DNA from: Acidobacteriota bacterium
Lineage (GTDB): Bacteria; Acidobacteriota; Polarisedimenticolia; Gp22-AA2
Length of the DNA stretch: 41,121 bases
Assembly (NCBI GenBank): GCA_003223135.1
Contig: QHXX01000114.1
Span: 1 to 41,121, forward strand
Direction of reading: 5' to 3'
Shown here: positions 8,413 to 16,568 of the stretch, one piece after another
How positions within the stretch are numbered: position 1 is the first letter of the stretch
Layout of the letters: every line of letters begins with the position of its first letter
Notes under the pieces: generated by a model
Seen by the model: the letters and a program-made list of their open reading frames with translations, nothing else
Told to the model about the DNA's origin: nothing
Database searches by the model: none
Translations under genes and position numbers: made by a program

Positions 8413-8441
8413 TTGCGCCGGCCGCCCGCGACACCTAAATT
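8413..8441 (+). promoter_or_regulatory. Candidate promoter of the diguanylate cyclase gene
   Basis: The -35 is TTGCGC (8413-8418), the spacer is 17 bases and the -10 is TAAATT (8436-8441). Transcription would start near 8448. This places the TTG (8362) and ATG (8380) start candidates upstream of the transcript and favours the GTG at 8470. Confidence 0.5.
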
Positions 8442-8469
8442 TGAAGTTTCGGGAACCGTGGGGGTACGT

Positions 8470-10287
8470 GTGTCGGTCGCCGGAACGCTGGAGATGGTGG
8501 AAAAGCTGGATCGGATGAAGGCCGACGCCCGCAAGGAGCGGCGCTTCCGCCTGTACGCTTACCTGCTCGGCGCGTGCGCGGTCGCCATCGTGGCCTGGAA
8601 TGTGCTGCTGGCGCGCGAGCAAGTGCGGGCGGAGCTGCTTCCGGTGTTCGTCTTCTCCATGTTCATCGGGTTCGCGTGGTACTTCAGCTTCTCGATCTTC
8701 CCGCGCGCCAGCCTGTCCATCTCGCTCGATATGGCGTACCTGATGACGGCGGTGTGCGTGCTACCACACCCGCTGCCCCTGGCCGTCGCCTTCGGAGGTG
8801 CGGTGCTTGGCTGTCACCTGCGCGCGCGCGAGTCGCGGCTGAACAACCCGTTCCTGCAGGTGCTGAGCCTCAACACGGGCGGGCTTGTGGCGACCGCGGT
8901 GGCGGGACAGTACCTGTCGGTCGCGCTGGAGGCGCATTGGGACTTCCACAAGCTCACCTGGGGCACGGTGGTCGCCGTCGTGGCGCTGTTCGTGGCCTAT
9001 AACGTGACCAACGTCGCGATCATGGTCGTGGCCATGCTGTTGAAGGGGGAGCCGGTATGGCCACACCTCTCGACCTACCTGCGCTACCTGCCTTCGCTCG
9101 AGGTGTTCACCATGCCGCTCACGCTGGGCCTCGCGCTCCTGTACGCCGCGGCCGGCATCTGGGGCTTCGTGCCGCTCGCGACGACCATCCTGCTCGCGAG
9201 CGGCCTCCTGAAGAAGCTCAATCAGGCGCGCAACGAACTGAGCGAGGCGAACGACCAGCTCCAGGATCGCTCGCGCGAGCTGCGCATCCTGAACACGATT
9301 GGTCGGGAGATCAGCACCAGCCTGGATCCCGAGGTCGTCTTCGCCCAGGTGAGCCGACACGTGCAGAGGATCCTCGACGCGCCGCATCTGTTCCTGTCGC
9401 TGTACCACCGCATCCCGAACGAGTCATACCTCGAATACGTGGCGCGCGATGGTGTGGTGCAGCCGCGGCCCGAGCGGGCCCTCGGCCAGGGGTTCACCTC
9501 CTGGGTGGTCGAGTCGAAGCGGCCGCTTTTGGTCCATGATCTGGAGGTTGACCGCGACTCGATTCAGTGTGCCCCGGTGATCCTCGCCCAGGACATCCGA
9601 TCGATCATGTCGACGCCTCTGATCTTCAACGGCGAGACCATCGGCGTCCTGTGCGTCGAGAGCCCCCGTCCGGGCGCCTACACCGTCGATCATCTGTCCG
9701 TGTTCACGACCATCACGCAGCAGGCGGCGGTGGCGCTCGAGAACGCGCGCAACTTCCAGATGGCGACGGTCGACCAGCTGACGCGCCTGTACCTGCGGGA
9801 CTTCTTCTTCCGCAAGCTCTCGGAGGAGCAGGCTCGCGCCCGCCGCTATGGCAGCACGTTCACGGTGCTCATGCTCGACCTGGACTCCTTCAAGGAGATC
9901 AACGACCGGATGGGGCACCTGGCGGGCGATCGCTATCTGCAGAAGGTGGGCGAGGTGATCCGGGAAACGATGCGCGCCGCGGACATCCCCTGCCGCTACG
10001 GCGGCGAGGAGTTCTGCATCCTTTTACCCGAGACCGATCTGGACGGTGCGTCCCGCATTGCCGAGCGTATCCGCACTCGGGTGAGCAAGCTGGAGGTGCG
10101 CGTCGGCGACGGAGTCCTGAGAACGACGATCAGCGTCGGGATCGCGGCCTATCCGGCCGACTACCCCGGGACCATCCAGGGCTTCCTGGAGAAGGCCGAC
10201 CAGGCGCTCTATCTGGCCAAGCAGACGGGCCGCGACCGGGTCATCACGACCACCCTCAAGGCCGACCCGGGCCGCAAGGTCCGCTGA
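8470..10287 (+). CDS. Membrane-anchored GAF-GGDEF diguanylate cyclase
   Basis: From the GTG at 8470 the protein has 605 residues. Residues about 27-250 form a multi-span membrane region (roughly seven to eight hydrophobic segments) of unassigned MASE-like type. A short coiled coil (LKKLNQARNELSEANDQLQ) leads into a GAF domain at about 276-430, followed by a GGDEF domain. The catalytic motif is GGEEF at 511-515, so it should be active, and an RxxD product-inhibition site (RAAD, 502-505) sits five residues before it. It should make cyclic di-GMP from two GTP in response to a membrane or GAF-bound signal. I chose the GTG because GGGGG precedes it by five bases and the promoter lies just upstream; an ATG at 8494 is the alternative. 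Confidence 0.88.
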   Translation: MSVAGTLEMVEKLDRMKADARKERRFRLYAYLLGACAVAIVAWNVLLAREQVRAELLPVFVFSMFIGFAWYFSFSIFPRASLSISLDMAYLMTAVCVLPHPLPLAVAFGGAVLGCHLRARESRLNNPFLQVLSLNTGGLVATAVAGQYLSVALEAHWDFHKLTWGTVVAVVALFVAYNVTNVAIMVVAMLLKGEPVWPHLSTYLRYLPSLEVFTMPLTLGLALLYAAAGIWGFVPLATTILLASGLLKKLNQARNELSEANDQLQDRSRELRILNTIGREISTSLDPEVVFAQVSRHVQRILDAPHLFLSLYHRIPNESYLEYVARDGVVQPRPERALGQGFTSWVVESKRPLLVHDLEVDRDSIQCAPVILAQDIRSIMSTPLIFNGETIGVLCVESPRPGAYTVDHLSVFTTITQQAAVALENARNFQMATVDQLTRLYLRDFFFRKLSEEQARARRYGSTFTVLMLDLDSFKEINDRMGHLAGDRYLQKVGEVIRETMRAADIPCRYGGEEFCILLPETDLDGASRIAERIRTRVSKLEVRVGDGVLRTTISVGIAAYPADYPGTIQGFLEKADQALYLAKQTGRDRVITTTLKADPGRKVR

Positions 10288-10324
10288 GAGGCCCATCCGC
10301 TCCCTGGCGGGCGGCACCCGGTCC

Positions 10325-10645
10325 TCATCCCGTCCAGCCCATGTGCTCGCGCAGCGGCCGACCGACGCGTGTCTCGAACTGCAACGACAGGGACGGCGCC
10401 GATCCGCTGTTGGCGTCCAACAGCAGTTTCTCCACCCGGAGCAGCGGGATGAAGACGGTCGAGAGGCTCAGTCCCTCGCCCCCCTCGGCCACCTGCCGGA
10501 CCCAGTCGTCGAAGGAGTTGAGATCGATTCCCTCGATCACCACGCCGGCCGAGTCGAGGGCGCGGATCATCCCCCAGAACCGCTCGCGCGGATTTTGAAC
10601 GTAGGCGACGACGACAGACCCGGGACCGAAAGCGGAGTTGAACAT
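10325..10645 (-). CDS. Small Sm-like protein of unknown function
   Basis: The protein has 106 residues. The pattern VVVAYVQNPRERFWGMIRALDSAGVVIEGID, a polar insert with FDDWVRQV, then TVFIPLLRVEKLLLD reads like the five-strand Sm/LSm barrel: strand pairs with a conserved glycine before a turn, and a final hydrophobic strand. That fold reading is inference; the Hfq RNA-binding signature is not evident. It begins 2 bases after the scoB stop and is the last gene of the acyl-CoA operon, so it is co-transcribed with the CoA-transferase. No enzymatic motif is visible. It could be a regulator or structural protein. Confidence 0.65.
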   Translation of the reverse strand: MFNSAFGPGSVVVAYVQNPRERFWGMIRALDSAGVVIEGIDLNSFDDWVRQVAEGGEGLSLSTVFIPLLRVEKLLLDANSGSAPSLSLQFETRVGRPLREHMGWTG

Positions 10646-10647
10646 CG

Positions 10648-11316
10648 TCAGGGCGCACGCAGGGCGCGGACGCCTTCGGGATCGGGGACGAGGCGGGCCT
10701 CGGTCGCGGCGACGACCTGTTCGAGGGTGAGGCCCTGTGCCATCTCGCGCAACACCAGCCCCTCCTTCTCCACGTCGATCACCGCCAGGTCGGTGATGAT
10801 CCGATCGACCACCCGCGCGCCCGTGAGCGGCAGGCGACAGCGGCGGAGGATCTTCGGCTCCCCCTCCCGGGTCGCGTGGGTCATCATGACGATCACGCGA
10901 TTCGCCCCGGCCACCAGGTCCATGGCGCCGCCCATCCCTTTCACCATTTTCCCCGGCACCATCCAGTTGGCCAGGTTCCCATCTTCGTCGACCTCGAGGG
11001 CGCCGAGAATCGACAGATCGATGTGGCCCCCGCGGATCATGGCGAACGACTCGGCGCTGCTGAAGTACGAACCACCGGGCGTCTCGGTGATCGTCTGCTT
11101 GCCCGCGTTGATCAGATCGGGGTCCTCTTCGCCGGCGAGCGGGAACGGCCCGACGCCGAGCATGCCGTTCTCGGACTGAAAGGTGACGCGCATGCCGCGG
11201 GGGACGTAGTTTGCGACGAGGGTTGGCATGCCGATGCCGAGGTTGACGTAGTCGCCGTCCCTGAGCTCAGCGGCCGTCCGCCTGACGATGAGTTCTCTGC
11301 TCGATTCGCTTTTCAT
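10648..11316 (-). CDS. scoB: 3-oxoacid CoA-transferase, subunit B
   Basis: The protein has 222 residues, the normal length for the beta subunit. It carries the catalytic glutamate motif [10 protein letters not shown] and the family segments [29 protein letters not shown] and [11 protein letters not shown]. The enzyme moves CoA between succinyl-CoA (or acetyl-CoA) and a 3-oxoacid such as acetoacetate. The start at 11316 lies inside the 3' end of the alpha-subunit gene, giving a 50-base overlap. The exact acceptor (succinyl-CoA or acetyl-CoA type) cannot be decided from motifs, though the methylmalonyl-CoA gene beside it would supply succinyl-CoA. Confidence 0.92.
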   Translation of the reverse strand: MKSESSRELIVRRTAAELRDGDYVNLGIGMPTLVANYVPRGMRVTFQSENGMLGVGPFPLAGEEDPDLINAGKQTITETPGGSYFSSAESFAMIRGGHIDLSILGALEVDEDGNLANWMVPGKMVKGMGGAMDLVAGANRVIVMMTHATREGEPKILRRCRLPLTGARVVDRIITDLAVIDVEKEGLVLREMAQGLTLEQVVAATEARLVPDPEGVRALRAP

Positions 11317-11971
11317 AGTTCGCCCCCCGGAAGATCCGGGTCACGTAGACACCCGGGGTGTGCACCATCTCCGGATCGAGGTCGCCCGGCTCGACCAGCT
11401 GCTCCACCTCGGCGATGGTGACGCGCGCGGCGGTCGCCATCATCGGGTTGAAGTTGCGCGCCGTCTTGCGGTACACGAGGTTGCCCAGGCGGTCGCCTCT
11501 GTAGGCCTTGACCAGGGCGAAGTCGGCAACGAGGGCCGTCTCCAGGACGTAGTGACGATCCCCGAAGCGACGCGTCTCCTTGCCGTCCGCGACCACGGTG
11601 CCGTAACCCGTCGGGGTGAAAAAAGCGGCGATGCCTGCGCCCCCCGCGCGGATGCGCTCCGCAAAAGTTCCCTGGGGCACGAGCTCGACCTGAAGCTCGC
11701 CCTTGAGAAACTGTTGCTCGAACAGGTCGTTCTCTCCGACGTAGGTGGAGATCATTTTGCGAATCTGCCGCGTCCGCAGCAGCAGCCCGAGCCCGTAGTC
11801 GCTGGTGCCGGCGTTGTTGCTCATCACCGTGAGATCCTTCGTCCCCTTGCGCTGCAGCGCCTTGATCAGATTTTCGGGGATGCCGCAGAGGCCGAATCCG
11901 CCCACCATCAACGTGGCCCCGTCGGGAATGTCCCGGATCGCCTCGTCCGCGTCCCTGACCACCTTGTTCAT
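11267..11971 (-). CDS. scoA: 3-oxoacid CoA-transferase, subunit A
   Basis: The protein has 234 residues. The CoA-transferase alpha signature is present: [39 protein letters not shown] and [15 protein letters not shown]. It pairs with the subunit encoded immediately downstream to form the active transferase. The ATG at 11971 overlaps the stop of the MeaB-epimerase gene as ATGA. The C-terminus after about residue 215 is basic and poorly conserved in character, and it is encoded by the same DNA as the start of scoB. Confidence 0.92.
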   Translation of the reverse strand: MNKVVRDADEAIRDIPDGATLMVGGFGLCGIPENLIKALQRKGTKDLTVMSNNAGTSDYGLGLLLRTRQIRKMISTYVGENDLFEQQFLKGELQVELVPQGTFAERIRAGGAGIAAFFTPTGYGTVVADGKETRRFGDRHYVLETALVADFALVKAYRGDRLGNLVYRKTARNFNPMMATAARVTIAEVEQLVEPGDLDPEMVHTPGVYVTRIFRGANYEKRIEQRTHRQADGR

Positions 11972-13419
11972 GGAAGTGTTCCCGTCCCGGACCCGCGGCG
12001 GTCCCGGCTCCTCGCCCGGCTGCCCGCGGTGGCCGGTCGCCCACGCTTTGCCTTCGTGTCGCTCTGCCGCAGCTCGATGAGCACGCCGCCGGTGGCGCGG
12101 GGATGGATGAAGGCGACGCGCGACCCTTCCGCCCCCGTGCGGCCCTCCGCCCCCGCCACCTCGAGCCCCGCGCCCGTGACGCGCTCGAGGGCGGTGGCCA
12201 GATCGCCGACTTCGAAGCAGATGTGGTGGATCCCCTCGCCACGCTTCTCCAGGAAGCGCCCCACGCTCGAACTGCGCCCCATCGGCTCGACGAGCTCGAT
12301 TCGCGTCCGGCCCGCGGGGAGCATGGCCACGCGTACCCCTTCGCCGTGGACCTCTTCGATCCCGGCGAGCTCGAGACCGAGGATGTCGCGGTACAGGGCG
12401 AGGCGATCCTCGATCCTTCGCACCGCCACGCCAAGATGATCGAGCTGGACGTTGCGGCGCGTCGCGTCCTCCTGGTTGCCTTCCGGCTCGAGGCGTTCAA
12501 GAACCTCGCGGGCCGCCGTGTAGGGATCCACGCGCCGCGCCAGGAGGTCCGCCTCGTGGCGGTCGAGGTCGGCCTCCCCCAGGTCCCCCGCCGTGATGCG
12601 CTCCAGCAGTCGGTCGCGGAGGATCTCGAGAAACCGCGCCCGGAGGCCCAGACGTCGTCGACCGGTCAGCCGGTCCCCTTCTCGCAGGAAGCCCCCGTGC
12701 CGTTCGATCGCGTCGGCCAGGTCGCTGATCCCCTTTCCTTCAGTGGCGACACACTGGATGATCGGGGGCGTCCAGGGACGTTTCTCCCCCAGCGACATCA
12801 TCCCCTCGAGATCGGAGGCCAGCCGGTCGGCGCCCGAATGGTCCGCCTTGTTGATCACGAACAGGTCGGCGATCTCCAGGAGCCCCGCCTTGATCGCCTG
12901 GATGTCGTCGCCCTGCCCCGGCGTCAGGACCACGAGGACCGTGTCGGCCACGCGCACCACGTCAACCTCGTCCTGCCCGACGCCCACCGTCTCGATGAGG
13001 ATCGGGTCGCGCCCCGCCGCGTCCATGAGGTCGATGGCGTCGCGAGTGGCGCGGCTCAATCCTCCGAATCGGCCGCGGGTCGCCATCGAGCGGATGAACA
13101 CGGCCGGGTCCAGCGTGTGCTGCTGCATGCGGATCCGATCACCGAGGACAGCCCCGCCGCTGAAGGCGCTGGAAGGATCCACGGCCACGACGCCGAGGGC
13201 GCGGCCGCGGGAACGATAGCGGGCGACCAGCTGATTCACCAGACTGCTCTTGCCCGACCCAGGAGGGCCGGTCACGCCGATGACGGACGCACGGCCGGTG
13301 CGGGAGAAGATCTCCGCGAGGATCGCCTCTCCCCGCTCCGTCCCTGCCTCGACGAGGGAGATCGCCCGGGCCAGGGCGACCGGGTCGCCCTCCACCACGA
13401 GGCGGGCCAGTTCCTGCAT
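11968..13419 (-). CDS. meaB-mce: MeaB GTPase fused to methylmalonyl-CoA epimerase
   Basis: One uninterrupted frame of 483 residues encodes two proteins normally made separately. Residues 1-315 are MeaB/ArgK, the G-protein chaperone that protects and reloads methylmalonyl-CoA mutase. It shows GPPGSGKSS at 51-59, [31 protein letters not shown] and the NKAD base-specificity motif. Residues about 320-455 are a glyoxalase-fold methylmalonyl-CoA epimerase with the metal histidine in QLDHLGVAV (His328), [11 protein letters not shown], and IELRQ at the end. A basic tail of about 30 residues follows. The junction contains AGGAGG and, five bases later, an in-frame ACG (see internal site). The mutase itself is not in the window. 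The ATG overlaps the upstream dehydrogenase stop by one base. Confidence 0.9.
   Translation of the reverse strand: MQELARLVVEGDPVALARAISLVEAGTERGEAILAEIFSRTGRASVIGVTGPPGSGKSSLVNQLVARYRSRGRALGVVAVDPSSAFSGGAVLGDRIRMQQHTLDPAVFIRSMATRGRFGGLSRATRDAIDLMDAAGRDPILIETVGVGQDEVDVVRVADTVLVVLTPGQGDDIQAIKAGLLEIADLFVINKADHSGADRLASDLEGMMSLGEKRPWTPPIIQCVATEGKGISDLADAIERHGGFLREGDRLTGRRRLGLRARFLEILRDRLLERITAGDLGEADLDRHEADLLARRVDPYTAAREVLERLEPEGNQEDATRRNVQLDHLGVAVRRIEDRLALYRDILGLELAGIEEVHGEGVRVAMLPAGRTRIELVEPMGRSSSVGRFLEKRGEGIHHICFEVGDLATALERVTGAGLEVAGAEGRTGAEGSRVAFIHPRATGGVLIELRQSDTKAKRGRPATAGSRARSRDRRGSGTGTLP
12460..12473 (-). promoter_or_regulatory. Internal ribosome-binding site with ACG at the MeaB-epimerase junction
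   Basis: On the minus strand AGGAGG (12473-12468) is followed after five bases by ACG (12462-12460), in frame and four residues ahead of the conserved epimerase start. If the ACG were ATG this would be an ordinary start site for a separate 164-residue epimerase. It may be a relic, or may still allow weak internal initiation. Confidence 0.55.
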
Positions 13420-14600
13420 CAGCTGGCCCGCTCGGGCGTCTCCCCGAGGAGCTGGCGCGCGATGACCAGGCGCTGGATCTCGGAGGTCCCTTCGCCGATG
13501 GTGCAGATCTTGGCGTCGCGGTAGGCACGCTCGACCGGGTACTCCTTCACGTAACCGTAGCCACCATGGATCTGCACGGCCCGGTTGGCGACACGCACCG
13601 CCGTCTCCGAGGCGTACAGCTTGGCCATCGAGGCGGCGCGTGTGACCTCCTCCCCCGTATCCTTCACAAAGGCAGCGCGCTGCACCAGAAGGCGGGCGGC
13701 GCTGATCTCCACGGCGGAGTCGGCGAGCATCCACTGCACCGCCTGAAAGTTTGCAATCGGCTGATCGAACTGCTTGCGGCCCTTTGCATAGGCCACCGCC
13801 TGCTCGAACGCTCCCTGCGCGATGCCGACACCCAGAGCACCGATACCGATCCGCCCGCCATCCAGGATGCGCAGGGCGTCGATGAACCCCTGTCCTTCCT
13901 CCCCAAGGCGGTTGTCATCAGGCACCCGGCAGTCCTGCATGACGATTTCCGCCGTGTCGGAGGCTCGGCATCCCATTTTGTTCTCCTTTCTGCCGGCCCC
14001 GAACCCCTTCATCCCCTTCTCGAGAATGAAGGCGGAGATTCCGTGCTTCCCCTTGCTTTTGTCGCTGACCGCGAAGACGACCGCCACGTCGCAGACCGAG
14101 CCGTGTGTCGCGAACGTCTTGCTCCCGTTCAGGATCCAACCCGCGCCGTCCCGTACGGCGGTCGAGCGTGTTCCCGACGCGTCGCTGCCGGCGGTCGGCT
14201 CGGTCAGGCTCCAGGCGCCGATCGTCACACCTCTCGCCAGGGGTGCGAGGTAACGTCGCTTCTGCTCTTCCGTGCCCGCGACGAAGATGTGGTTGGAACA
14301 GAGCGAATTGTGCGCCGCCACGGAAAGGCCGATCGAGCCGTCCACGCGCGCGAGCTCTTCGATGATGAGGACATAGTCCAGGTAGGTGAGGCCGGCGCCA
14401 CCGTATTCCGGCGGAAAGAGGATCCCGAGCATTCCCATGTCCCCCAGTTTCTTCATGATGTCGCGCGGGAACTCCTGTGTCTCGTCCAGCTCGAAGGCGC
14501 GGGGTGCTATCTCTTGCTCGGCGAACCGGCGTACCGTCTGGCGGGTGAGCTCCTGCTCTTGGGTCAGATGGAATTCCAAGGACGACCCCCGGAGATGCAA
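13419..14600 (-). CDS. Acyl-CoA dehydrogenase
   Basis: The protein has 393 residues, typical of the short/branched-chain family. FAD-linked enzymes of this type oxidise acyl-CoA to enoyl-CoA and pass electrons to ETF. Visible signatures are the FAD/substrate segment [29 protein letters not shown], the R-rich [26 protein letters not shown] block, and [15 protein letters not shown], which holds the catalytic glutamate of the medium/short-chain group. The promoter sits just upstream with transcription starting near 14606, so the ATG at 14600 would be nearly leaderless. A TTG at 14579, preceded by GGGGG, is an alternative start at LEFHLTQEQ. It heads the operon with the MeaB-epimerase and CoA-transferase genes, pointing to branched-chain or odd-chain acid breakdown. 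Confidence 0.93.
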   Translation of the reverse strand: MHLRGSSLEFHLTQEQELTRQTVRRFAEQEIAPRAFELDETQEFPRDIMKKLGDMGMLGILFPPEYGGAGLTYLDYVLIIEELARVDGSIGLSVAAHNSLCSNHIFVAGTEEQKRRYLAPLARGVTIGAWSLTEPTAGSDASGTRSTAVRDGAGWILNGSKTFATHGSVCDVAVVFAVSDKSKGKHGISAFILEKGMKGFGAGRKENKMGCRASDTAEIVMQDCRVPDDNRLGEEGQGFIDALRILDGGRIGIGALGVGIAQGAFEQAVAYAKGRKQFDQPIANFQAVQWMLADSAVEISAARLLVQRAAFVKDTGEEVTRAASMAKLYASETAVRVANRAVQIHGGYGYVKEYPVERAYRDAKICTIGEGTSEIQRLVIARQLLGETPERAS

Positions 14601-14612
14601 GAAGAGATGGGA

Positions 14613-14641
14613 ATTCTAGTGCAGTGCCGACCCCCAATCAA
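14613..14641 (-). promoter_or_regulatory. Sigma-70-like promoter of the acyl-CoA operon
   Basis: On the minus strand the -35 is TTGATT (14641-14636), the spacer is 17 bases and the -10 is TAGAAT (14618-14613). The predicted start near 14606 is only a few bases from the ATG at 14600. It faces away from the hsp20 promoter; the intergenic region between the two start codons is about 257 bases. Confidence 0.65.
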
Positions 14642-14730
14642 GCGCCGCCCCAGCATGCACAAGGCAATGGCGTGAACGACCCGAACCATGGCGGGTTGGC
14701 AGGCGATCGGTACACCCGTTGAGAATCTGG

Positions 14731-14756
14731 TTATCAAACCGAATATAACTTGATAA
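14731..14756 (+). repeat. Inverted repeat overlapping the hsp20 -35 box
   Basis: A perfect 7-base inverted repeat, TTATCAA (14731-14737) and TTGATAA (14750-14756), is separated by 12 bases. The right arm contains the -35 box TTGATA. It looks like a repressor operator but does not match the CIRCE element (TTAGCACTC-N9-GAGTGCTAA). Confidence 0.5.
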
Positions 14757-14778
14757 TGATACGCTCAATATATATAAT
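14750..14778 (+). promoter_or_regulatory. Sigma-70 promoter of hsp20
   Basis: The -35 is TTGATA (14750-14755), the spacer is 17 bases and the -10 is a perfect TATAAT (14773-14778). It lies in an AT-rich island within GC-rich DNA. Transcription would start near 14785, giving a leader of about 73 bases. Confidence 0.8.
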
Positions 14779-14804
14779 CACCCGCGGATTCGGTTAAGCG
14801 GCGG

Positions 14805-14852
14805 TGGCCATTGGAGATGCCATCGCTGGGTTTCAGACACCAAAGGAGGCCA
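14805..14852 (+). promoter_or_regulatory. Leader hairpin covering the hsp20 ribosome-binding site (possible RNA thermometer)
   Basis: In the transcript TGGCC (14805-14809) can pair with GGCCA (14848-14852), and TTGG (14811-14814) with CCAA (14840-14843). The core of the ribosome-binding site AAAGGAGG (14842-14849) then lies in the asymmetric internal loop and the lower stem. This imperfect sequestration resembles known thermometers of small heat-shock genes, but it was found by eye and its stability was not computed. Confidence 0.35.
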
Positions 14853-14857
14853 GAACG

Positions 14858-15346
14858 ATGAACCTGACTCGTTGGGATCCGTTCCGCGATTTTGTGACTC
14901 TTCAGATGAACCGCTTGGTCAATGACCCGTTTGCCCGCCTCATGACTCCCGCCGAGACCGTCGGCGGCTGGTTCCCGCCCGTTGACATCCACGAGGAGCC
15001 CGACAGGATCATCCTGCGGGCGGAGCTTCCGGGCATCAACCGAGACGACATCGATGTGAGCATCGAGAACGGGACGCTCACGCTGCGCGGCGAGAAGAAG
15101 CAGGAAGAAGCGATCGAGTCCGAAAACGCCTACAGGCTCGAGCGCTTCTACGGCTCCTTCGCGCGCAGCTTCGTCCTGCCGGCGGCCATCGACCCGGACC
15201 ACATCAAGGCGAGCTACAAAGATGGTGTGCTCGAGGTGGTCGTACCGAAAGCCGAGGAAGCCAAGCCCAAGAAGATCAAAGTGCTCTCCGAAGGCGACGG
15301 AGCGGAGACTCGCACCGAGGCGCGCACGGCTCGGGCGGCATCCTGA
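14858..15346 (+). CDS. Small heat-shock protein, Hsp20/alpha-crystallin family
   Basis: The protein has 162 residues. It opens MNLTRWDPFRDFVTLQ, the common Hsp20 start, and residues about 42-140 form the alpha-crystallin domain, with VDIHEEPDRIILRAELPGI, LTLRGEKK, RFYGSFARSFVLP and the signature DGVLEVVVPK. An IKV near the C-terminus may serve as the oligomer-stabilising I-x-I/V motif. These ATP-independent chaperones hold unfolding proteins in the cytoplasm. The ATG at 14858 follows AAAGGAGG at good spacing. It is a single-gene unit with its own promoter, inverted repeat and terminator, divergent from the acyl-CoA operon. Confidence 0.95.
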   Translation: MNLTRWDPFRDFVTLQMNRLVNDPFARLMTPAETVGGWFPPVDIHEEPDRIILRAELPGINRDDIDVSIENGTLTLRGEKKQEEAIESENAYRLERFYGSFARSFVLPAAIDPDHIKASYKDGVLEVVVPKAEEAKPKKIKVLSEGDGAETRTEARTARAAS

Positions 15347-15367
15347 TCCGGACCCATTCGGGGTAGG

Positions 15368-15398
15368 GGCACCGGCCCGCGGGCCGGTGCCTTTTTTT
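15368..15398 (+). terminator. Rho-independent terminator of hsp20
   Basis: An 11-base perfect stem (GGCACCGGCCC with GGGCCGGTGCC, separated by GC) is followed directly by seven T residues on the plus strand. It ends the hsp20 transcript, 22 bases after its stop codon. The threonine aldolase gene converges from the other side, but the T run serves only the plus strand. Confidence 0.92.
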
Positions 15399-15408
15399 GG
15401 GTGACGTG

Positions 15409-16485
15409 TCAGGAGGGGCGAGCCGCGCTCCGGTGCATCAGCTTCGCCAGGATCGCGAGGGCCCGCTCGACCCCCGCGCGATCCACGTCGTAGTGGGTGA
15501 CGGCCCGTACCTGGGTCTCGTCGATGGCGAGAGCCAGAACCCCCTCTTCCTTCCAGAGCCCGACGACTTCCTTCGCCGTGATCCCGTCCCCCACCACCTC
15601 GAACACAACGATGTTCGTCTGCACCCGGGCCGACTGGATCGAAAGGCCCCGGATGCCGCTGATCCCCTCCGCGAGCCGCAGCGCGTTCTGGTGGTCCTCG
15701 GCCAGGCGCTCGACGTTCTCCTCGAGGGCCACCAGGCCGGCCGCCGCCAGGACACCTGCCTGGCGCATCCCGCCGCCCATCCTCTTGCGCACCCTGAGCG
15801 CCTCGTCGATGAACCCTGCCGGACCGCAGATGAGCGAGCCGACCGGCGCCCCCAGACCCTTCGAGAGGCAGAACATCACGGAGTCGAACGGCCGTGCCAG
15901 CTCCGCGGGATCCCTACGCAGGGCGACGGCCGCGTTGAACAGGCGGGCGCCGTCCAGGTGAACCGGGATGCGCTGCGCGCGTGCCAGGGCGCAAATCGTT
16001 TCGGCCCCGGAGACCGGAAAGATGGTCCCGCCGGCCATATTGTGCGTGTTCTCCAGCGCGATGAGCCCCGTCTGTGTCAGGTAGTAGACGGGGGGGCGAA
16101 TCGCCTTGCGGACCGATTCCACGCTCAAAACGCCGTCGTCTCCTCGGAGGGGACGCGGCAACACACCGGAGAAGACGGCCATCGTCCCCATCTCATAATT
16201 GAAAATGTGGCTCCGCTCTTCGAGGATCACCTCCTGACCTGGACGGGTCCAGACGTTGACCGCGATCTGGTTGCCCATCGTCCCCGTCGGCACGAACAGG
16301 GCGGCCTCCTTCCCGGTGCGTGCCGCCGCCGCCTCTTCGAGGCGCCGCACCGTCGGGTCCTCGCGGAACACGTCGTCGCCGACCTCCGCCTCGGCCATGG
16401 CGCGCCGCATGGCCGCCGTCGGCCGGGTCACGGTATCGGATCGCAGGTCGATCAGCCCCGCGGTTGATTCTTGTGTGGGAGCCAT
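15409..16485 (-). CDS. ltaE: Low-specificity L-threonine aldolase
   Basis: The protein has 358 residues. This fold-type I PLP enzyme cleaves threonine or allo-threonine to glycine and acetaldehyde. The family start [13 protein letters not shown] is present, followed by [29 protein letters not shown], the substrate/PLP segment [25 protein letters not shown] with the PLP-binding aspartate, and [13 protein letters not shown], whose lysine forms the Schiff base. I chose the ATG at 16485; a longer frame to 16539 adds unconserved residues. A TAGGAT box (16498-16493) seven bases from the ATG could be a -10 element giving a leaderless transcript. It is a single-gene unit convergent with hsp20. Confidence 0.93.
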   Translation of the reverse strand: MAPTQESTAGLIDLRSDTVTRPTAAMRRAMAEAEVGDDVFREDPTVRRLEEAAAARTGKEAALFVPTGTMGNQIAVNVWTRPGQEVILEERSHIFNYEMGTMAVFSGVLPRPLRGDDGVLSVESVRKAIRPPVYYLTQTGLIALENTHNMAGGTIFPVSGAETICALARAQRIPVHLDGARLFNAAVALRRDPAELARPFDSVMFCLSKGLGAPVGSLICGPAGFIDEALRVRKRMGGGMRQAGVLAAAGLVALEENVERLAEDHQNALRLAEGISGIRGLSIQSARVQTNIVVFEVVGDGITAKEVVGLWKEEGVLALAIDETQVRAVTHYDVDRAGVERALAILAKLMHRSAARPS

Positions 16486-16551
16486 CCTGGCAATCCTACA
16501 CGAGGCGCGAGGGACCCGGGAGGGCCACTCGGAGTTCACGCCTTCCCTGCT

Positions 16552-16560
16552 TGCTATAAT
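16552..16560 (+). promoter_or_regulatory. Extended -10 promoter of the sulfatase-like gene
   Basis: TGCTATAAT is a perfect extended -10 element (TGnTATAAT). No -35 box is evident. The start would fall within one or two bases of the ATG at 16569, so the transcript would be leaderless or nearly so. Confidence 0.5.
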
Positions 16561-16568
16561 GCAGGCGG

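Noticed and set aside
8228..8434. A 68-codon minus-strand frame ending in GTGA overlap with the small gene at 8231
   Set aside because: Its start lies upstream of the predicted promoter for that strand and its sequence shows no conserved feature.
12103..13524. Plus-strand open frame of 473 codons
   Set aside because: It is antisense to the MeaB-epimerase gene, whose frame has full catalytic motifs; the composition is His/Arg/Asp-rich with no recognisable fold.
14731..14756. CIRCE element at hsp20
   Set aside because: The arms TTATCAA/TTGATAA and the 12-base spacing do not fit TTAGCACTC-N9-GAGTGCTAA.
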